In this document: one piece after another, positions 52,930 to 63,684 of the stretch | Position numbering within the stretch: position 1 is the stretch's first letter | Layout: each line of letters begins with the position of its first letter | Assembly (NCBI GenBank): GCA_033557465.1 | Contig: CM066037.1 | Coordinates: forward strand, 207,203,156-207,267,155 | Source of the DNA: Ichthyophis bannanicus | Lineage: Eukaryota > Chordata > Amphibia > Gymnophiona > Ichthyophiidae | Direction: 5' to 3' | Length of the DNA: 64,000 nucleotides | Made by a program: the position numbers and the translations under genes | The notes under the pieces: model-generated | The model's database searches: none | What the model saw: the letters and a program-made list of their open reading frames with translations, nothing else | Told to the model about the DNA's origin: nothing

Positions 52930-53905
52930 CTACATTGTGAGCGGTGGAGTTGGTGTGCGTTCCTCGGGGTAGCATTTGAGGAAGAGATAGTGTTTCAATG
53001 CTCTCCTGAATTTAGTTAGTTCCGGGATTGCTCGGATGTCGGGTGGAAGAGCGTTCCAGCTTCTGGGAGCATAGAGACTGAAAGCCCTGTTTATGGTTGT
53101 CTGAGTACAGTGGGTCATTAGAGTGTTTATAGCAGTGGACTGTCTGGTTCTATTTGGGGGGATAATGTGAGTGAGGTCAGCGAGAGAGGAGGGGGCGAGT
53201 CCATTGATGGTTTTGAATGCTAGTAGTAGGGTCTTGAAGGTGATTCTGCTGTGGATTGGGAGCCAGTAGAGACTTTTGAGGATGGGTGTTATATGGTCCC
53301 TCCTGGAGGCGCCATGTAGGACTCTGGCTGCAGCGTTCATAGCGAGTTTGAGTGGGCTCAGAGTGGATTGTGGGAGTCCTTGGAGGATTGCGTTGGCGTA
53401 GTCGAGATGTGGGATGGTTAGTGCTTGGAAGATTGTTCTGAAATCGGCTGGTTGAAGGAGGGGGCGTAGATGTTTGAGTGTCCTGATCTTATGGTACGTT
53501 GATTTTACTATGTTGCCCACGTGTGTCTTCATATCCAGTCTTTGATCCAATGTGACACCCAGATAGCGGATTGAGGGTTTGGTTTGCAGTTCTATATTTC
53601 CAATTTTTAGGCAGGTTGGAGGGGAAAAGTTGGGGTTTCTGGAGATGAACAGCACTTCAGTCTTTTTATGCTGTATTCGAAGATTCTGGTTTAGAAGCCA
53701 TTTTTCTACTGAGCTAAAACAGTTAGTTAGTGGGGTGAGGTCAGTTTGGTCGGTCTGGAATGGCATGTACATGAGAACGTCATCAGCATAAATCATGCAT
53801 TCGATGTTGAATGATCGTATGAGGTCGCAAATTGGCTGCATATAGATGTTGAACATTAAGGCTGAGAGGGAGGATCCTTGCGGAACGCCCTGTTTCTGTA
53901 TAAGA
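52930..53905 (-). pseudogene. L2 ORF2 RT second half and C-terminal domain, long open frame
   Basis: About 325 codons open without a stop: KQGVPQGSSLSALMFNIYMQ, the catalytic box MIYADDVLMYMP, RIQHKKTEVLFISRNPNF, RYLGVTLDQRLDMKTHVGNI, LRPLLQPADFRTIFQAL, DYANAILQGLPQSTLSPLKL, ITPILKSLYWLPIHSRITFK, APRSWNALPPDIRAIPELTK and FRRALKHYLFLKCYPEE to the stop. This is the best-preserved L2 C-terminal region in the window. 5'-truncated just before the VPQG box, where a 23-bp tandem repeat begins. Confidence 0.93.
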
Positions 53906-53945
53906 AGTAAGCATTTTTCTGTATAAGAAGTAAGCATTTTTCTGT
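53893..53945. repeat. 23-bp tandem repeat at the L2 5' edge
   Basis: TTTCTGTATAAGAAGTAAGCA occurs twice with 23-bp period and a partial third unit follows. It marks the junction between L2 and the next sequence. Confidence 0.9.
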
Positions 53946-53984
53946 GAAATTGGAAGTTATAATTTGAAGCTTCAAGGAGGCAAA

Positions 53985-54130
53985 ACTCAGAAGTAACATA
54001 GGGAGATATTTCTTCACAGAAAGGGTTGTTCATGTATTGGAATAATTTTCTAGTGGAGGAAGAAGAGGCAAAAACAGGACAGAATTCAAGAAGGCCTGAG
54101 ATAAATGCAGAGTAGGATCCTTAGAGGTGG
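53985..54130 (+). mobile_element. CR1 C-terminal fragment
   Basis: The frame reads GRYFFTERVVHVLE, then EFKKA.DKCR, the conserved CR1 C terminus. Short, diverged, no 3' terminus. Confidence 0.65.
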
Positions 54131-54184
54131 AGAATTGAAGGCCCATTTCCAGGCTAACTGATGCTCTGAGCAGTCTGGAGGAGT

Positions 54185-54437
54185 GAGTCCCGGACTGTAC
54201 CGACCTAGCAATATGCCCTGTGCAATTGGTGAACCTAGTGCCCCTCCACCCACCCAGCTACATGCTTTTCCTGGGCTTCCTGGAAGACCAGTAATGACAC
54301 TAGCGCCCCTTCTGTACTTGCGCCCTGTGCAGCTGCACCACTTGCACATCTCTCTCATGCATATTCATTGTGGTGATCCTGAAAACCTGACTGGTCAGGT
54401 GTGTCCCAAGGACAGAGTTGAGAACCTCTGCCCTGAA
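54185..54437. repeat. hAT MITE half-copy and short flanking repeat
   Basis: 54,355-54,437 (CATGCATATTCATTGTGGTG, TCCTGAAAACCTGACTGG and a terminus GTTGAGAACCTCTG) matches the right half of the MITE at 14,646-14,841. The segment before it (CCCTGTGCAGCTGCACCACT at 54,325) has a relative at 62,159-62,190. Confidence 0.75.
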
Positions 54438-55228
54438 TGATGCCATTGGCTAGGGTCTCCTCAGATGGGCACAGCCAAACACTAGTAGCTGCGCAAAAGC
54501 TTAGATCTATTAACCGCTGTTGTAGCCCCATTTTCTGACCCGGCATTTTGGTGCCCTGGGTACTTGTCCATTTTCCACACCCATTCTGAGAACCCTGGAG
54601 ATAAAATAGATTTGTGGTATTGCAGCAGAAAGGGAGAAGGGACAGACAAAATGTGCTTGGCAGGTCTGGATTTATGCAAAGGCAACATAGACAACTGCTT
54701 AGGGTGGGGGATTTTGAAGGTACCAAATATTTGGCCTAAACAGGATTCTGATTCTGCTTGCTTAAGCATGTGCTCTATAACCTCTGAGGGAAAACTTCCC
54801 CTCCCCACTGCTCTCCAGTCCTGTTTGTGGGCACAAATATCTTATATCAGGCCCTGGGGCCTAGTGATTTTATCTGCTACCAATTAGTTTTCAGAAGTCT
54901 GGTCTCTACAGATAGCATCCACTAACAATTTGTGTAGTGATCCATTTGCATTGTTTGTTCAGACGTATGCTTTTCTTACTTCACAGCTTCAAGCACTGTT
55001 CTACTTCCACCCTTCAGTGCTCTTATATTTATTCAGCCTCATTGCTCCAGTTAGTCTGATGCCACATATACTTCCCAATAACACGCACAGCTCGGTGATA
55101 TCTCATCATGAATGTGTCTCCACCAAAGCCTTAAAATTCTACAAGTACCAAATTAGATCATCCTGATCATTGCCCTTGCAGTGATGCTGATGATATATCG
55201 AGATATTACAAAAGGCTATTAAAACCAC
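54438..55228. other. No recognised feature
   Basis: No family motif seen in either strand. May contain single-copy sequence. Confidence 0.4.
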
Positions 55229-55229
55229 T

Positions 55230-55587
55230 AGATAGAGGTGACATGATTGAGACGTTTGAATACCTCCATGGCATAAATGCACAGGGGGAGAGACTCTTTC
55301 GATTGAAAGCAAATTCTGCTACGAGGGGACATGGGATGAGGGTGATAGGGGATAGATTCAGGAGTGATATGTGGAAATATTTCTTTGTGGAAAGAGTGGT
55401 GGATCCATGGAATAGTCTCCCAGTGGAAGTGGTAGAGATGAGGACAGTATCTGAATTTAAAAAAGCATGGGACAAACACAGAGGATCTCTAAAGGAAAAA
55501 AGGGGACTGCTGTAGTGGTTGATATAGAAGGACAGACTAGATAGGCCATGTGGTCTTTTTCTGTCGTCATTTTTCTGTTTCTATGTA
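55230..55587 (+). mobile_element. CR1 LINE (group A) 3' end
   Basis: Frame 55243-55515: ETFEYLHGINAQGERLFRLK, RKYFF-like WKYFFVERVVDPWNSLP, EFKKAWDKHRGSLKEK and a stop, then a 3' UTR ending GTGGTCTTTTTCTGTCGTCA and TTTCTATG. Close to 47.8-48.18 kb. Strongly 5'-truncated but with an intact reading frame for the part present. Confidence 0.93.
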
Positions 55588-56030
55588 TGCCTATTTAAAT
55601 ATTTAGAAATACTTCTAGATCATCTTTCTGGTCCAAAGATCACCCAAAATGATTTACAAACCAATGCATAATGCAAATTCAACAAATTACACATAAATTA
55701 AAGCAAGAAGTAATCAAATCATCTAAACTAATTGTTGTCAAAGATCCACCTGTAACCCAAAACAAGTTGTAAAGTGCATGCTGGAAGCGTGGCACATAGG
55801 TGCCTTTTCCTTCATCATTCTGAGTAAACCTTTGTGCCTCCAGGTGAGTACACATGGCAGAAACATGTGCATGTGACTGAATGACTGGTTTGATGGAGTA
55901 TTTCAGTAAGTGGATTGGATCTGTAAGCTGGAGGTGTGTGTGCACAAGTGAGTGGGTTGGGTGAGTGCGCAGAGTGTGTCATATGTGATACTGAAAACCT
56001 CAGGCTGTCAACTGTGGATAATGAACATTA
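55588..56030. other. No recognised feature
   Basis: AT-rich, then GTG-rich near 55,930-55,980. Nothing family-specific. Confidence 0.5.
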
Positions 56031-56034
56031 GCTG

Positions 56035-56600
56035 ATAGCATAGAGGCACATTCTAATATGTGTGTCCAGGCCCCTGTGAGTCCAATCGGAATCGGGATGC
56101 CCATAGGCAGACCAGATTCTGATCCCACGTAGGCTAGATGTGCCCAGCAGGATCAGAATTGGGTCTAGGGCCTGTACGTGCAGGCCGGGACCCGATTCCG
56201 ATAGGCCTGCATGCACAGCCACCTGCCCGGCTACCTCATTCAGGCTCCTGAATGGAGCTGCGGTGCCATGGTGTCCCGTTACCATAGCACTGCAACTCCA
56301 TTTAGGAGCTGTGATCCCCAGCCGCCGACCACAATCTTCTTTCCCCGCAGCCCAACCCTCGATCTGGCCTTCCATGCAGCCCCTCACTTTTCCGACGCTG
56401 TCTGGGCCTGGCATCCCCCGTCCAGTTTGCTGACCTCAGAATCTGCCCTGTATGTTCCAGGTCGCAGACCACCTATGCCCCACCCTCGCTCCGCCTCCGG
56501 AGGCTTTTGACCAGGATGGCAGGGGGGCAAATAGTGAGGATGAATGTCCCAATGGGATGTTCATCCCTATTATTTGCGGGACTGAATAGACCCCATTGTC
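56035..56600. repeat. GC-rich repeat related to 4.3-5.1 kb
   Basis: Contains AGGCTAGATGTGCCCAGCAG with GGATCAGAATTGGG, GCCTGTACGTGCAGGC (palindromic), and GGAGCTGCGGTGCCATGG paired with CACTGCAACTCCATTTA. The same blocks occur at 4,630-4,870. The right edge (CCAATGGGATGTTCATCC) pairs with GGATGAATGTCCCAATGGG just before it. Confidence 0.5.
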
Positions 56601-57195
56601 TTTGAAGCTGTATGTGACTAATTCGGAAGCTCCAAAGAGAAATTTCAACAATAAAATGTTGATAATAATTTGAATTCTACGGAGGGGGAAGGGCTTTAGT
56701 ACTATATAAGGATCGTTGATTTCTCAGAGAGGATGGGGCTGAGCTACGACAAAGGTCATATTAAGACCTACATTAAAGTTACTACTTGTTTCTAAGGTTG
56801 ACAACTAGCTTCAGATTTGCCTGACAGGTTGCTTCAGTCTTAGGTTTATCTCACTGCATACAGAATTGCCAAGTTGCCCAGTTCTAGGAGTGAGACCTTA
56901 TGGGTAGTTCTGGTTTTCAATTAGCATTGCAATTCAGTATGGTTTTGTAGTCCATAATTTTACCCATTGAAATCAGTGCTGCAAGTCCTATAATGCATCA
57001 GGATGAAACTGTCCAAAATCCAAGATTTATGTAAAATCTCACTCCTAGAAATGGTTAATTTGGCAACTCTGTGCATACATGAACATGTAATCTTGCTTTT
57101 CTTAGAGCATGCAATAGGGAATAAAATCATAACGACAAATCCCTGCCTTAACTGGGTAAACCCAGGACTGCACCAACCTATTAGGCAAATCTGGA
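56601..57195. other. No recognised feature
   Basis: AT-rich; no repeat family recognised. Confidence 0.5.
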
Positions 57196-57199
57196 GCCA

Positions 57200-57345
57200 G
57201 TTATTTATTTATTTATTCCATTTTTATATACCACCCCTTACAGAGATCAGAGGCAGTTTACATTGAACAAACCAGTTACAGAGAACAATTAAATCAAACC
57301 AGTTGGCAGTCCTAGTTGCATTTAGCTTATCTGAGACAGGCTAAG
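57200..57345 (-). repeat. L2-like 3' tail
   Basis: Plus strand TTATTTATTTATTTATTCC, then TTTTTATATACCACCCCTTA and GGCAGTTTACATTGAAC, the reversed L2-type terminus. No coding sequence. Confidence 0.65.
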
Positions 57346-57607
57346 TAAGTTCTGGCTTTGTCCTGTTTTGCCAAAAAGACTTGCACTTCAGATTTTGCTT
57401 AAAAAAAACAAAAAACAAATGGGGAAAGCATGCACAGCATAGTTCATGTAATTCTTTCCAGCCCCTGTGTATGTATGTATCTGTGTTGTCGCTGACCTGG
57501 AGGGGAGATGGGTTGGATGGTTGAAATGGAGTGATATCCAAACAGTCTGTTAGTTTGGAAAGACTACTAAAATAAAACTAGTGCAATAATATATTTAACC
57601 ATTAGAT
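57346..57607. other. No recognised feature
   Basis: Nothing family-specific seen. Confidence 0.5.
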
Positions 57608-59335
57608 GTCATAGTAACATAGTATATGACAGCAGATAAAGACCAGTATGATCCCTGCAATCTGCTCAGCAAGGCGGCAAGAGCAGGTGCAGCTGTCGCT
57701 CCGTGCAGATCACCCCTCCTCATGCCTTGGTTTAGGGGTGTACCAACCGCTCGATGTAGGTCACTTCTTATTTGTTGAAATAGTTAGTTATGTTTATTTT
57801 GATTTTATCTTATAGCTATAAAGGGATCCACAGTGTCTGTCCCATGCCATTTTGTATTATGTCACTGTCTTTGCCCCCACCACATCCATTGGAAGTGCAT
57901 TCCAAGCATCCACTTCCCTTTCAGTGAAAAAGTATTTCCTGACATTACCTCTCAGTTTACCTCCTTGCAGCTTCATGTTATGCCCTCTAGTTCTACAGCT
58001 TCCCCATCTTTGGAAGAGGTTTGTTTGTTCATTAATACTCTTTAAGTATTTAAAGGTCTGAATCATATCTCCCCTGTCCCTCCTCTCCTCCAGAGTGTAC
58101 ATATTTAGGTCTTTGAGTCTCTTCTCACACGTCTCCTGATGCAGGTTCCAAATCATTTTGGTCACCTTCCTCTGAACCCTTTACAGTCTTTTTATATCCT
58201 TTGGGAGATACGGTCTCTAAAACTGAACACAATATTCCAAGTGAGGCCTCACCAACGACTTCTACAATGGCATTAGTACCTCTTCCTTTCTGCTGGTAAT
58301 TCCTCTTTGTTTGCAACCCAGCATCCTTCTAGCTTTTGCTACCGCCTTGTCACACTGTTTCGCCACCTTGAGATCCTCAGAAACAATCACTCCAAGGTCC
58401 TTCTCCTGGTCCTTGCATACCAACCTCTCGCCCCCTATCGCATAGATTACCCTTGAATTTCTGCTTCCCAAGTGCACACCACTAATCACCTTTCTTTCAT
58501 CCGAGTGAGTTCCATTTACCATCACCTTCTGTCGTCTGTCAGTCAACCAATTTCTGATCCAGTTCACCACCTTGGGACCCATCCTCAAGTTATTGAGTTT
58601 ATTGATAAGCCTCCTATGAGGAACAGTATCAAAGGCTTTGCTGAAATCTAGGTAGATCACATACATTGCATGCCCTTGATCTAGTTCTCTGGTCACCCAG
58701 TGAAAAAGCTCAATCAGATTTGTTTGGCAAGATCGTCCTTTGGTAAAACCATGTTGTCTTGAGTCATGCAATCTGTTAGTTTTGAGAAAGTCCATTATTC
58801 GCTCTTTCAGGAGCTCCTTCATTATTTTTCCCGCCACCGAGGTGAGGCTTACTGGCCTGTAGTTTGTCATCTCTTCCCTATTACCACTTTTGTGAAGAGG
58901 TACCACATCAGCCCTTCTCCATTACTGTGGAACCTCTCCCATCTCCAAGGATCTATTTAAAAACATCCTTTAGCAGCCCTGCAAGAACCTCCCTGAGCTC
59001 TTTCAGTATCCTGGGATGTATCCCATCCGGTCCCATGGCCTTGTCCACCTTCAGTTTTGCAAGATGTTCTAACACAACATCTTCTGTGAATGGTGTGGTA
59101 TCTACTCCATTCCCATTTGTATATTTGCCAATCACAAGTGGTCCTTCTCTGGGATTTTCTTTAGTAAAAACAGAGCAGAAGTATTTGTTCAACATGTTCA
59201 CTTTTTCAATATCACTTTCCACAGATCCGTTCTCATCTCTTTTGAGTCCTGCAATTCCACCTCTGATTTTCCTCTTCTCCAGAATATACCTGAGAAAGGT
59301 TTTTCGCCACACTTCACATCTTTTGCCATAGTTTC
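57608..59335 (-). mobile_element. CR1 LINE (group B) with RT core deleted
   Basis: Minus strand: from 59,335 (WRKTFLRYILEKRKIRGGIA) through the RT N-terminal blocks and C-terminal domain to the group-B 3' terminus (plus strand CATAGTAACATAGTATATGA at 57,608). Same orientation and group as the 10.1-14.6 kb copy. Confidence 0.93.
57857..59312 (-). pseudogene. CR1 ORF2 with in-frame loss of the catalytic segment
   Basis: 59312-58953: NMLNKYFCSVFTKENP, MGPDGIHPRILKELREV. 58906-58262: VPLHKSGNREEMTNYRPVSL, QHGFTKGRSCQTNLIELF, YLDFSKAFDTVPHRRLI, NGTHSDERKVISGV joined directly to HLGSRNSRV. Compared with the 10.4-11.4 kb copy about 80 codons are missing at that point, from VPQG through the catalytic aspartates to just before HLGSRNP. 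The frame is unbroken across the deletion. 58165-57857 is the C terminus (KYFFTEREVDAWNALP). Frameshifts near 58,930 and 58,200. Confidence 0.92.
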
Positions 59336-59462
59336 AAATTATGGATTTTATAGTTTAACCACAGTGTGCCGCTGTCTCAAGGCAACAGGTATTGCTGTGT
59401 TTCTCCACCTCTAGAAGGCCATACACATAGCAACCAATAGCAAACTACATGGTTCAGTCACT
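59336..59462. other. Spacer
   Basis: Short non-coding stretch between the CR1 and the inverted-repeat element. Nothing recognised. Confidence 0.5.
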
Positions 59463-60914
59463 AGGGGCCCTATGTACTAAAGTGTGAAGTGACTTCTGCG
59501 AAGTGTACTTTGAATGAAAAACAGTGCAAAACACCTGGAAACCTGCAAAAATAGCAAAGTACTGACATTTTTAGTGATTGTTTTGCGCAGAGAGAACTTT
59601 TGCAAAATCGCTTCGCAAAGCACACTTCATGGTAGTAAATTTTCAAATGAAGCACCCTTCATGCAGAGGTTTATGTAAATCTTGCATTAATGAACTGCTG
59701 TGATGCAAAACATACAGAGCAATTCATTAATGGAAAAACAAGTGAAATTGTACTGGTTAAATATGTTCCATGTATCAATGTGTTTTAGTTCCATGTAAAC
59801 CACCCCTGATCGCTTGAAGGGGCAGTATTAAAAAAAATGTTCAAATAAATAAATAAATAAACACTAGCATGTAAAAAATACTTTGCTGTCCTGTTTTCAC
59901 AGAAAAAATAACTGCAACTTGAGAGCTGTAGTTTTTGTTCCTAACATTGGCCAAAATATTGCCCCTTCACATGGTGCTGCAAAAAATGTAAAGGGCCCTC
60001 CAGACTGAATTGGAGGCCCCCTCCTCCCCCTCCACCAGGGAGACCTCAAATCCATGGTGGCCCACTGGGCCCAATGAAGGGCTAAACACTGCAAATTACC
60101 CCTCCTCTCCTTGAAGCCCTGCCCCTCTTCAATACCCCACCCCTTCCTAATGTAAAGGGCCAACCTGCCAGCACCCTCCTGGTACCCCCAACTCACCCCA
60201 AGGGATCCAGGGGCAATAGGTACAAGAGTGATCCCACTCACTCCTGCTCCTGCAGTTGCCTAAATCAAAATGGTTCCAGCTGACCTCTAGTGGCAGTTTC
60301 ATACTACTACTGCTAGAGAGAGATTTCCAAATAAGGAATCTGACCTCTAGAGGTAGTACCACAAAGCTACTACTTGGGTCAGCAGACACTATTTTGACCT
60401 AGGCAGTCACAGGGATGGGAGTAAGTGGGGATCATTCCTGCCCCTATCACCCCTAGACTCCTTGGGGTGGGTCAGGATGCTGGGAGGATTCTGGGGGAGT
60501 TGGGGCCAGTCAGCTCTTTATATTGGGAAAGTGCAGGTTTTCAGAGAAGGATAGAGCTTTAGGAAGGGGGTTCTGTGCATCATTTAGCCCCACATCAGGG
60601 CTGGGAGGAGGCATCAAGGCCAATGAGCCACCATGAAGTTGAGGCCCCCCGCAGGGAAGGGGTCTGGGGGACCTCCAATTTAGGTTGGAGGGCCCTTTAA
60701 ATTTTTCACACTGCTGCGAGAAGGAGTATTTATTTTTTAATTTTTCACAGGTTGCCACAACTTATAATGTGCAAAGTTCCTGGATTTGGAAATGGGTGAA
60801 AAATTCCCTGTGAAATATAGCTAAGGATGTAAATGAACCAAACGCTCATTTGCATCTTGCAGCTATGCGTCCCAGAAATGCATACTAACCCATGGCTTAG
60901 TATGTAGGCCCCTT
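59463..60914. mobile_element. Large inverted-repeat (foldback) DNA element
   Basis: Ends AGGGGCCCTATGTACTAA and TTAGTATGTAGGCCCCTT are inverted repeats of Harbinger type. Inside, 59,965-60,735 is a long imperfect palindrome centred near 60,320: CTGCAAAAAATGTAAAGGGC with CCTCCA.ACTGAATTGGAGG on the left pairs with ACCTCCAATTTAGGTTGGAG and GGGCCCTTTAAA.TTTTTCA on the right; ACTCACCCCAAGG pairs with CCTTGGGGTGGGT. GTCACT and GTCACC lie just outside the two ends and may be a degraded duplication. No transposase. An L2-like tail sits in the left part. Confidence 0.7.
59780..59865 (+). repeat. L2-like 3' tail inside the foldback element
   Basis: GTTCCATGTAAACCACCCCTG, then TCGCTTGAAGGGGCAGTATT and AAATAAATAAATAAATAAA. 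Same terminus as at 21.5 kb. Upstream boundary not visible. Confidence 0.65.
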
Positions 60915-61095
60915 GTCACCATAAGTCAAAAATATTAAGAAAGCTATATGGTTAAGCCATTAGATTTCACAGTAAAATTTGCAACAAAGAAAATAAAATA
61001 CATCTGAAAATTTATGAGCTAGCCCAGCAGCCATAGGGGTGTCGCAACAGTGGTGGAAATGCTTGGTGAAGAAAGATTTTGTGTGAATCTGTGGG
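60915..61095. other. Spacer, AT-rich
   Basis: Nothing recognised. Confidence 0.5.
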
Positions 61096-61099
61096 TGTA

Positions 61100-61672
61100 T
61101 GGGTCTGTATCTGCGAGAGCATATGTAGGTATGTTCATATGCTTCTTGTTTGTGTGTATATGTTTGTCTTTGTGTTTTGTTTTTGAGTGTATGTATATAT
61201 AGTTTGTGTGTCTGTCTTGTTTGTATGTGTGTGTGTGTGTGTCTTGTGGGTATGTGTGTAAGTATGTATTTTGTGTGAGTCTGTAGGTACTCATGTGTGT
61301 ATCTGTGGATATATGTGTGTGTATGGATATGTCTGTATCTGAGAGTGTATGTAGGTGTGTTTTGTTTTGTGCGTGTGTGTGTGTATGTGTCTTTGTGTGT
61401 GTGTGTGTGTGCTTATATGTGCATTTGTGTTCTGTGTGAGTCTGTGGGTACACATGTGTGTATGGGTGTGTCTATCTGTGAGAGTATATGTAGGTATGTT
61501 CATATGCTTCTTGTGTGTGTGTTTATGAGTGTATTTGTGCTTTGTGTGAGTCTGTGGGTGTATCTGTGTGTGTCGGGGTGTGTGAATATTTATGGGAGTG
61601 CATGTGTGTGTTTGTACCTGTGAGGGTATATGTGTGTGTAGGTATATATGTATATATGTGTGTGTGTGTGTA
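61100..61672. repeat. GT/TG-rich compound repeat with higher-order units
   Basis: GTGTGTATG-type simple repeats organised in a longer irregular unit containing TGTGTGAGTCTGTGGGT, ATCTG.GAGAGTATATGTAGG and CATATGCTTCTTG, present two to four times (for example 61,120 and 61,480). Open frames rich in Val/Cys or His/Thr are by-products. Confidence 0.92.
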
Positions 61673-62037
61673 TGGGTGTCTATGACTGGGGGAACAGAGA
61701 AGAGGAGAGAGACGGTTTGAAAGGAAGAATTCCGTAACTATATTGGCCTAATGAATCAAAGTTTTTATGTTGCAGAAGCTCAAATTGCTTCTCCCATAGA
61801 AGTGTACTGGGCAATTTGGGGGGGGGGGGGCTTTTTTCTCTGGGATTCCTGCAGGGCCATACCGATCGTGAAATGTGCCCTGTGTGACATGCACATCGGG
61901 CGTGCACCCCCCCCCCCCCACCTCCATCTAGCCACTTTATGGGGGCGGGAGAGAAGAGGCACGCACCTGATGTGCAAGTCGCCGGTACGCTAAGCAGGTC
62001 TCTAAGCAGGTCTGGTCCCTCCTGTGCTGCAAGAAGG
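61673..62037. other. No recognised gene; poly-G and poly-C runs
   Basis: Poly-G near 61,820-61,830 and poly-C near 61,908-61,919 bracket a short GC-rich stretch. No family recognised. Confidence 0.45.
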
Positions 62038-62158
62038 CTTAAGGGGCGCCGCGAGAACACTTAAGGGGCACATTTTGGCTGTCTGCCGTTGCCTGCCACT
62101 GCTGAGAGAAGAAATGGCAGACAGCAGACAGCCAAAATGCGCCCCTTAAGCCTCTGCA
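62038..62158. repeat. Hairpin-forming inverted repeat
   Basis: CTTAAGGGGCACATTTTGGC and TGTCTGCC pair with GGCAGACA and GCCAAAATGCGCCCCTTAAG across about 30 bases; GGCTTAAGGGGCGCC is repeated at the left. Followed by GTGTGCAGCTGGACCACTTG, related to 54,325. Probably a foldback fragment. Confidence 0.7.
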
Positions 62159-62465
62159 CCGTGTGCAGCTGGACCACTTGCACAGGGCTAGGTACGGTCC
62201 TGGATTCCTGATCTGATCTGGCCTATTTTGAAACTCTTTATGTCTTTTCACTGGTTCATCTCCCATGTCAAATTTGATCCTCTTCTGTTAAATATTTGGA
62301 GAATTATTTCAATCCCAGATGAACAGATAGATGCACAAACAGACGGGTATTTTTGACTCCATATGTATAATTTCTTTCCAGCATTTTTAGGTTGGAAAAA
62401 TAAACAAAGTAGAATTGTTAGAGGGTAATTTTATAAGGGGCCACATGTACATGCCAAAAAGCATG
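62159..62465. other. No recognised feature
   Basis: Nothing family-specific beyond the short relative of 54,325 at the left edge. Confidence 0.5.
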
Positions 62466-62714
62466 TTCACTTTTTTTTTTTATTAGAGATTTCCAATATG
62501 CATCCAAAAAACATATACTATATGAAACATGATGATACAAAATAACACAGGAAATTTTGCAAATCAAACAAATCTCATTGAATTAGACCACAATATTTAT
62601 CAATGGGGGCAACAGGAAAAAGCCCTTAAGTTATAAATTAAACCTTAAGCAACAGTACATGAATAAAAAAAAGGGCAAAGAATTAAGCATCAGCCGTATG
62701 GGATACGACATTGA

Positions 62715-63684
62715 CTAGCAAGCCTCTCTTGCAGCTAAAAATTCTAAATGTTGCCCTAACTCAAAAAACACAAAGGTCTTAGTCTGATAGGAAACTATAC
62801 ACTGAGAGGAAAATCTCAAGACAACCTCCCCACCCAGGGAGAGGACTCTTGGCCGAAGTTCAAGGAAATCCTTCCTCCTCTTTTGGGTCACCCATGACAA
62901 ATCAGGGAGAATACGTACATGAAAACTGACGAGCAGGGACTTTCTCTTTTATGTCTGTACAGTGCTGCGTACGAATGGTAGCACTATATAAATGATAAAT
63001 AGTAGTAATAGTAATAGTAGTAGTAGAGAACCATAGAACTGCACATTAAAATTCCTAAAGTAAGATAGAAGAATAACAGATCTATCAGATTCCAAAGCTA
63101 GAGCTACAAGCAGGATAGTTCTCTCAGTAACTACCTCAAAGAACTTTCCAGGAACCCGGTCAGGTCCCCAGGACCTTAAGAGGTATCACTGATCCCACAA
63201 CCCCAAGGCCCGGGGCCCACAGACAAATACTGAGCCCTTACGGGTGGAGGCAAATTTTCTGGAGGAAACATAAGAACCTTCCGAAAATACCTACGCACCA
63301 TCTCTAAGGCAGACAGAACAGGTGACTTAGAAAATTTAGCAGTCTTAAATTATTCCGACGGACTTGGTTATCAAGATAGTCTGTCTTTCTTGAGAGCAAA
63401 GTTTTGTCCTTAGCTTGGACAACACACAGATCACGAAGTTGTGCTAGCTCTTCTTCCATACGAATCAACCTCCCCGCTTGTTCCTTTTGCAGCCGAGAAA
63501 CCTCCAACATATTAGCTTTCAGTGAAGTCAACTCCATACTCACAAAACCCACAACACTTTGAAGGGAGGTGTTCATCATAGCCAAGATGTCCCATAGCAC
63601 TTCCAATGTGATCTTGCCAGGTCTTACCAGCACTCCAGACCCTGGAAGCACTCCAATTCCACCAGTTGCTCCCGAGAAGGCCAC
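62715..63684 (-). pseudogene. L1 ORF1 protein (RNA-binding), disrupted
   Basis: L1 ORF1p is a trimeric RNA chaperone needed for retrotransposition. Minus frame 63684-63304: coiled coil (SLQSVVGFVSMELTSLKANM, QKEQAGRLIRMEEELAQL), then KTDYLDNQVRRNNLRLLNF, the characteristic start of the RNA-recognition domain. Further down, scattered frames give RALGLWDQ and LESSLEVVTERTILLVALAL; 62900-62715 gives the C-terminal domain (SWVTQKRRKDFLELRPRV, CIVSYQTKTFVFFE). Frame breaks near 63,330 and an inserted tail at 62,938-63,030. Confidence 0.78.
62938..63030 (+). mobile_element. L2-type tail (TAG-tailed group) inserted in L1 ORF1
   Basis: TGTCTGTACAGTGCTGCGTAC, then GGTAGCACTATATAAATGAT and (AATAGTAGT)n. 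This is the terminus of the TAG-tailed group, here in plus orientation against the L1 and the other copies at 17.6, 39.0 and 41.7 kb. Confidence 0.8.

Larger units (their letters stand above)
52705..53945 (-). mobile_element. L2 LINE (AAATAAA-tailed group), 3' third
   Basis: Minus strand from about 53,900 down: RT second half, C-terminal domain, 3' UTR and tail. The tail on the minus strand contains ACCGCACTGATGTTGAAGAG and CGGTATATAAACG, then AATAAATAAAATAAATA. It links this tail to L2 coding sequence and so identifies the tails scattered elsewhere. The tail part is 52,705-52,929. Confidence 0.93.

Noticed and set aside
61019..61623. Thr/His-rich and Val/Cys-rich open frames
   Set aside because: They are translations of GT-rich simple repeats.
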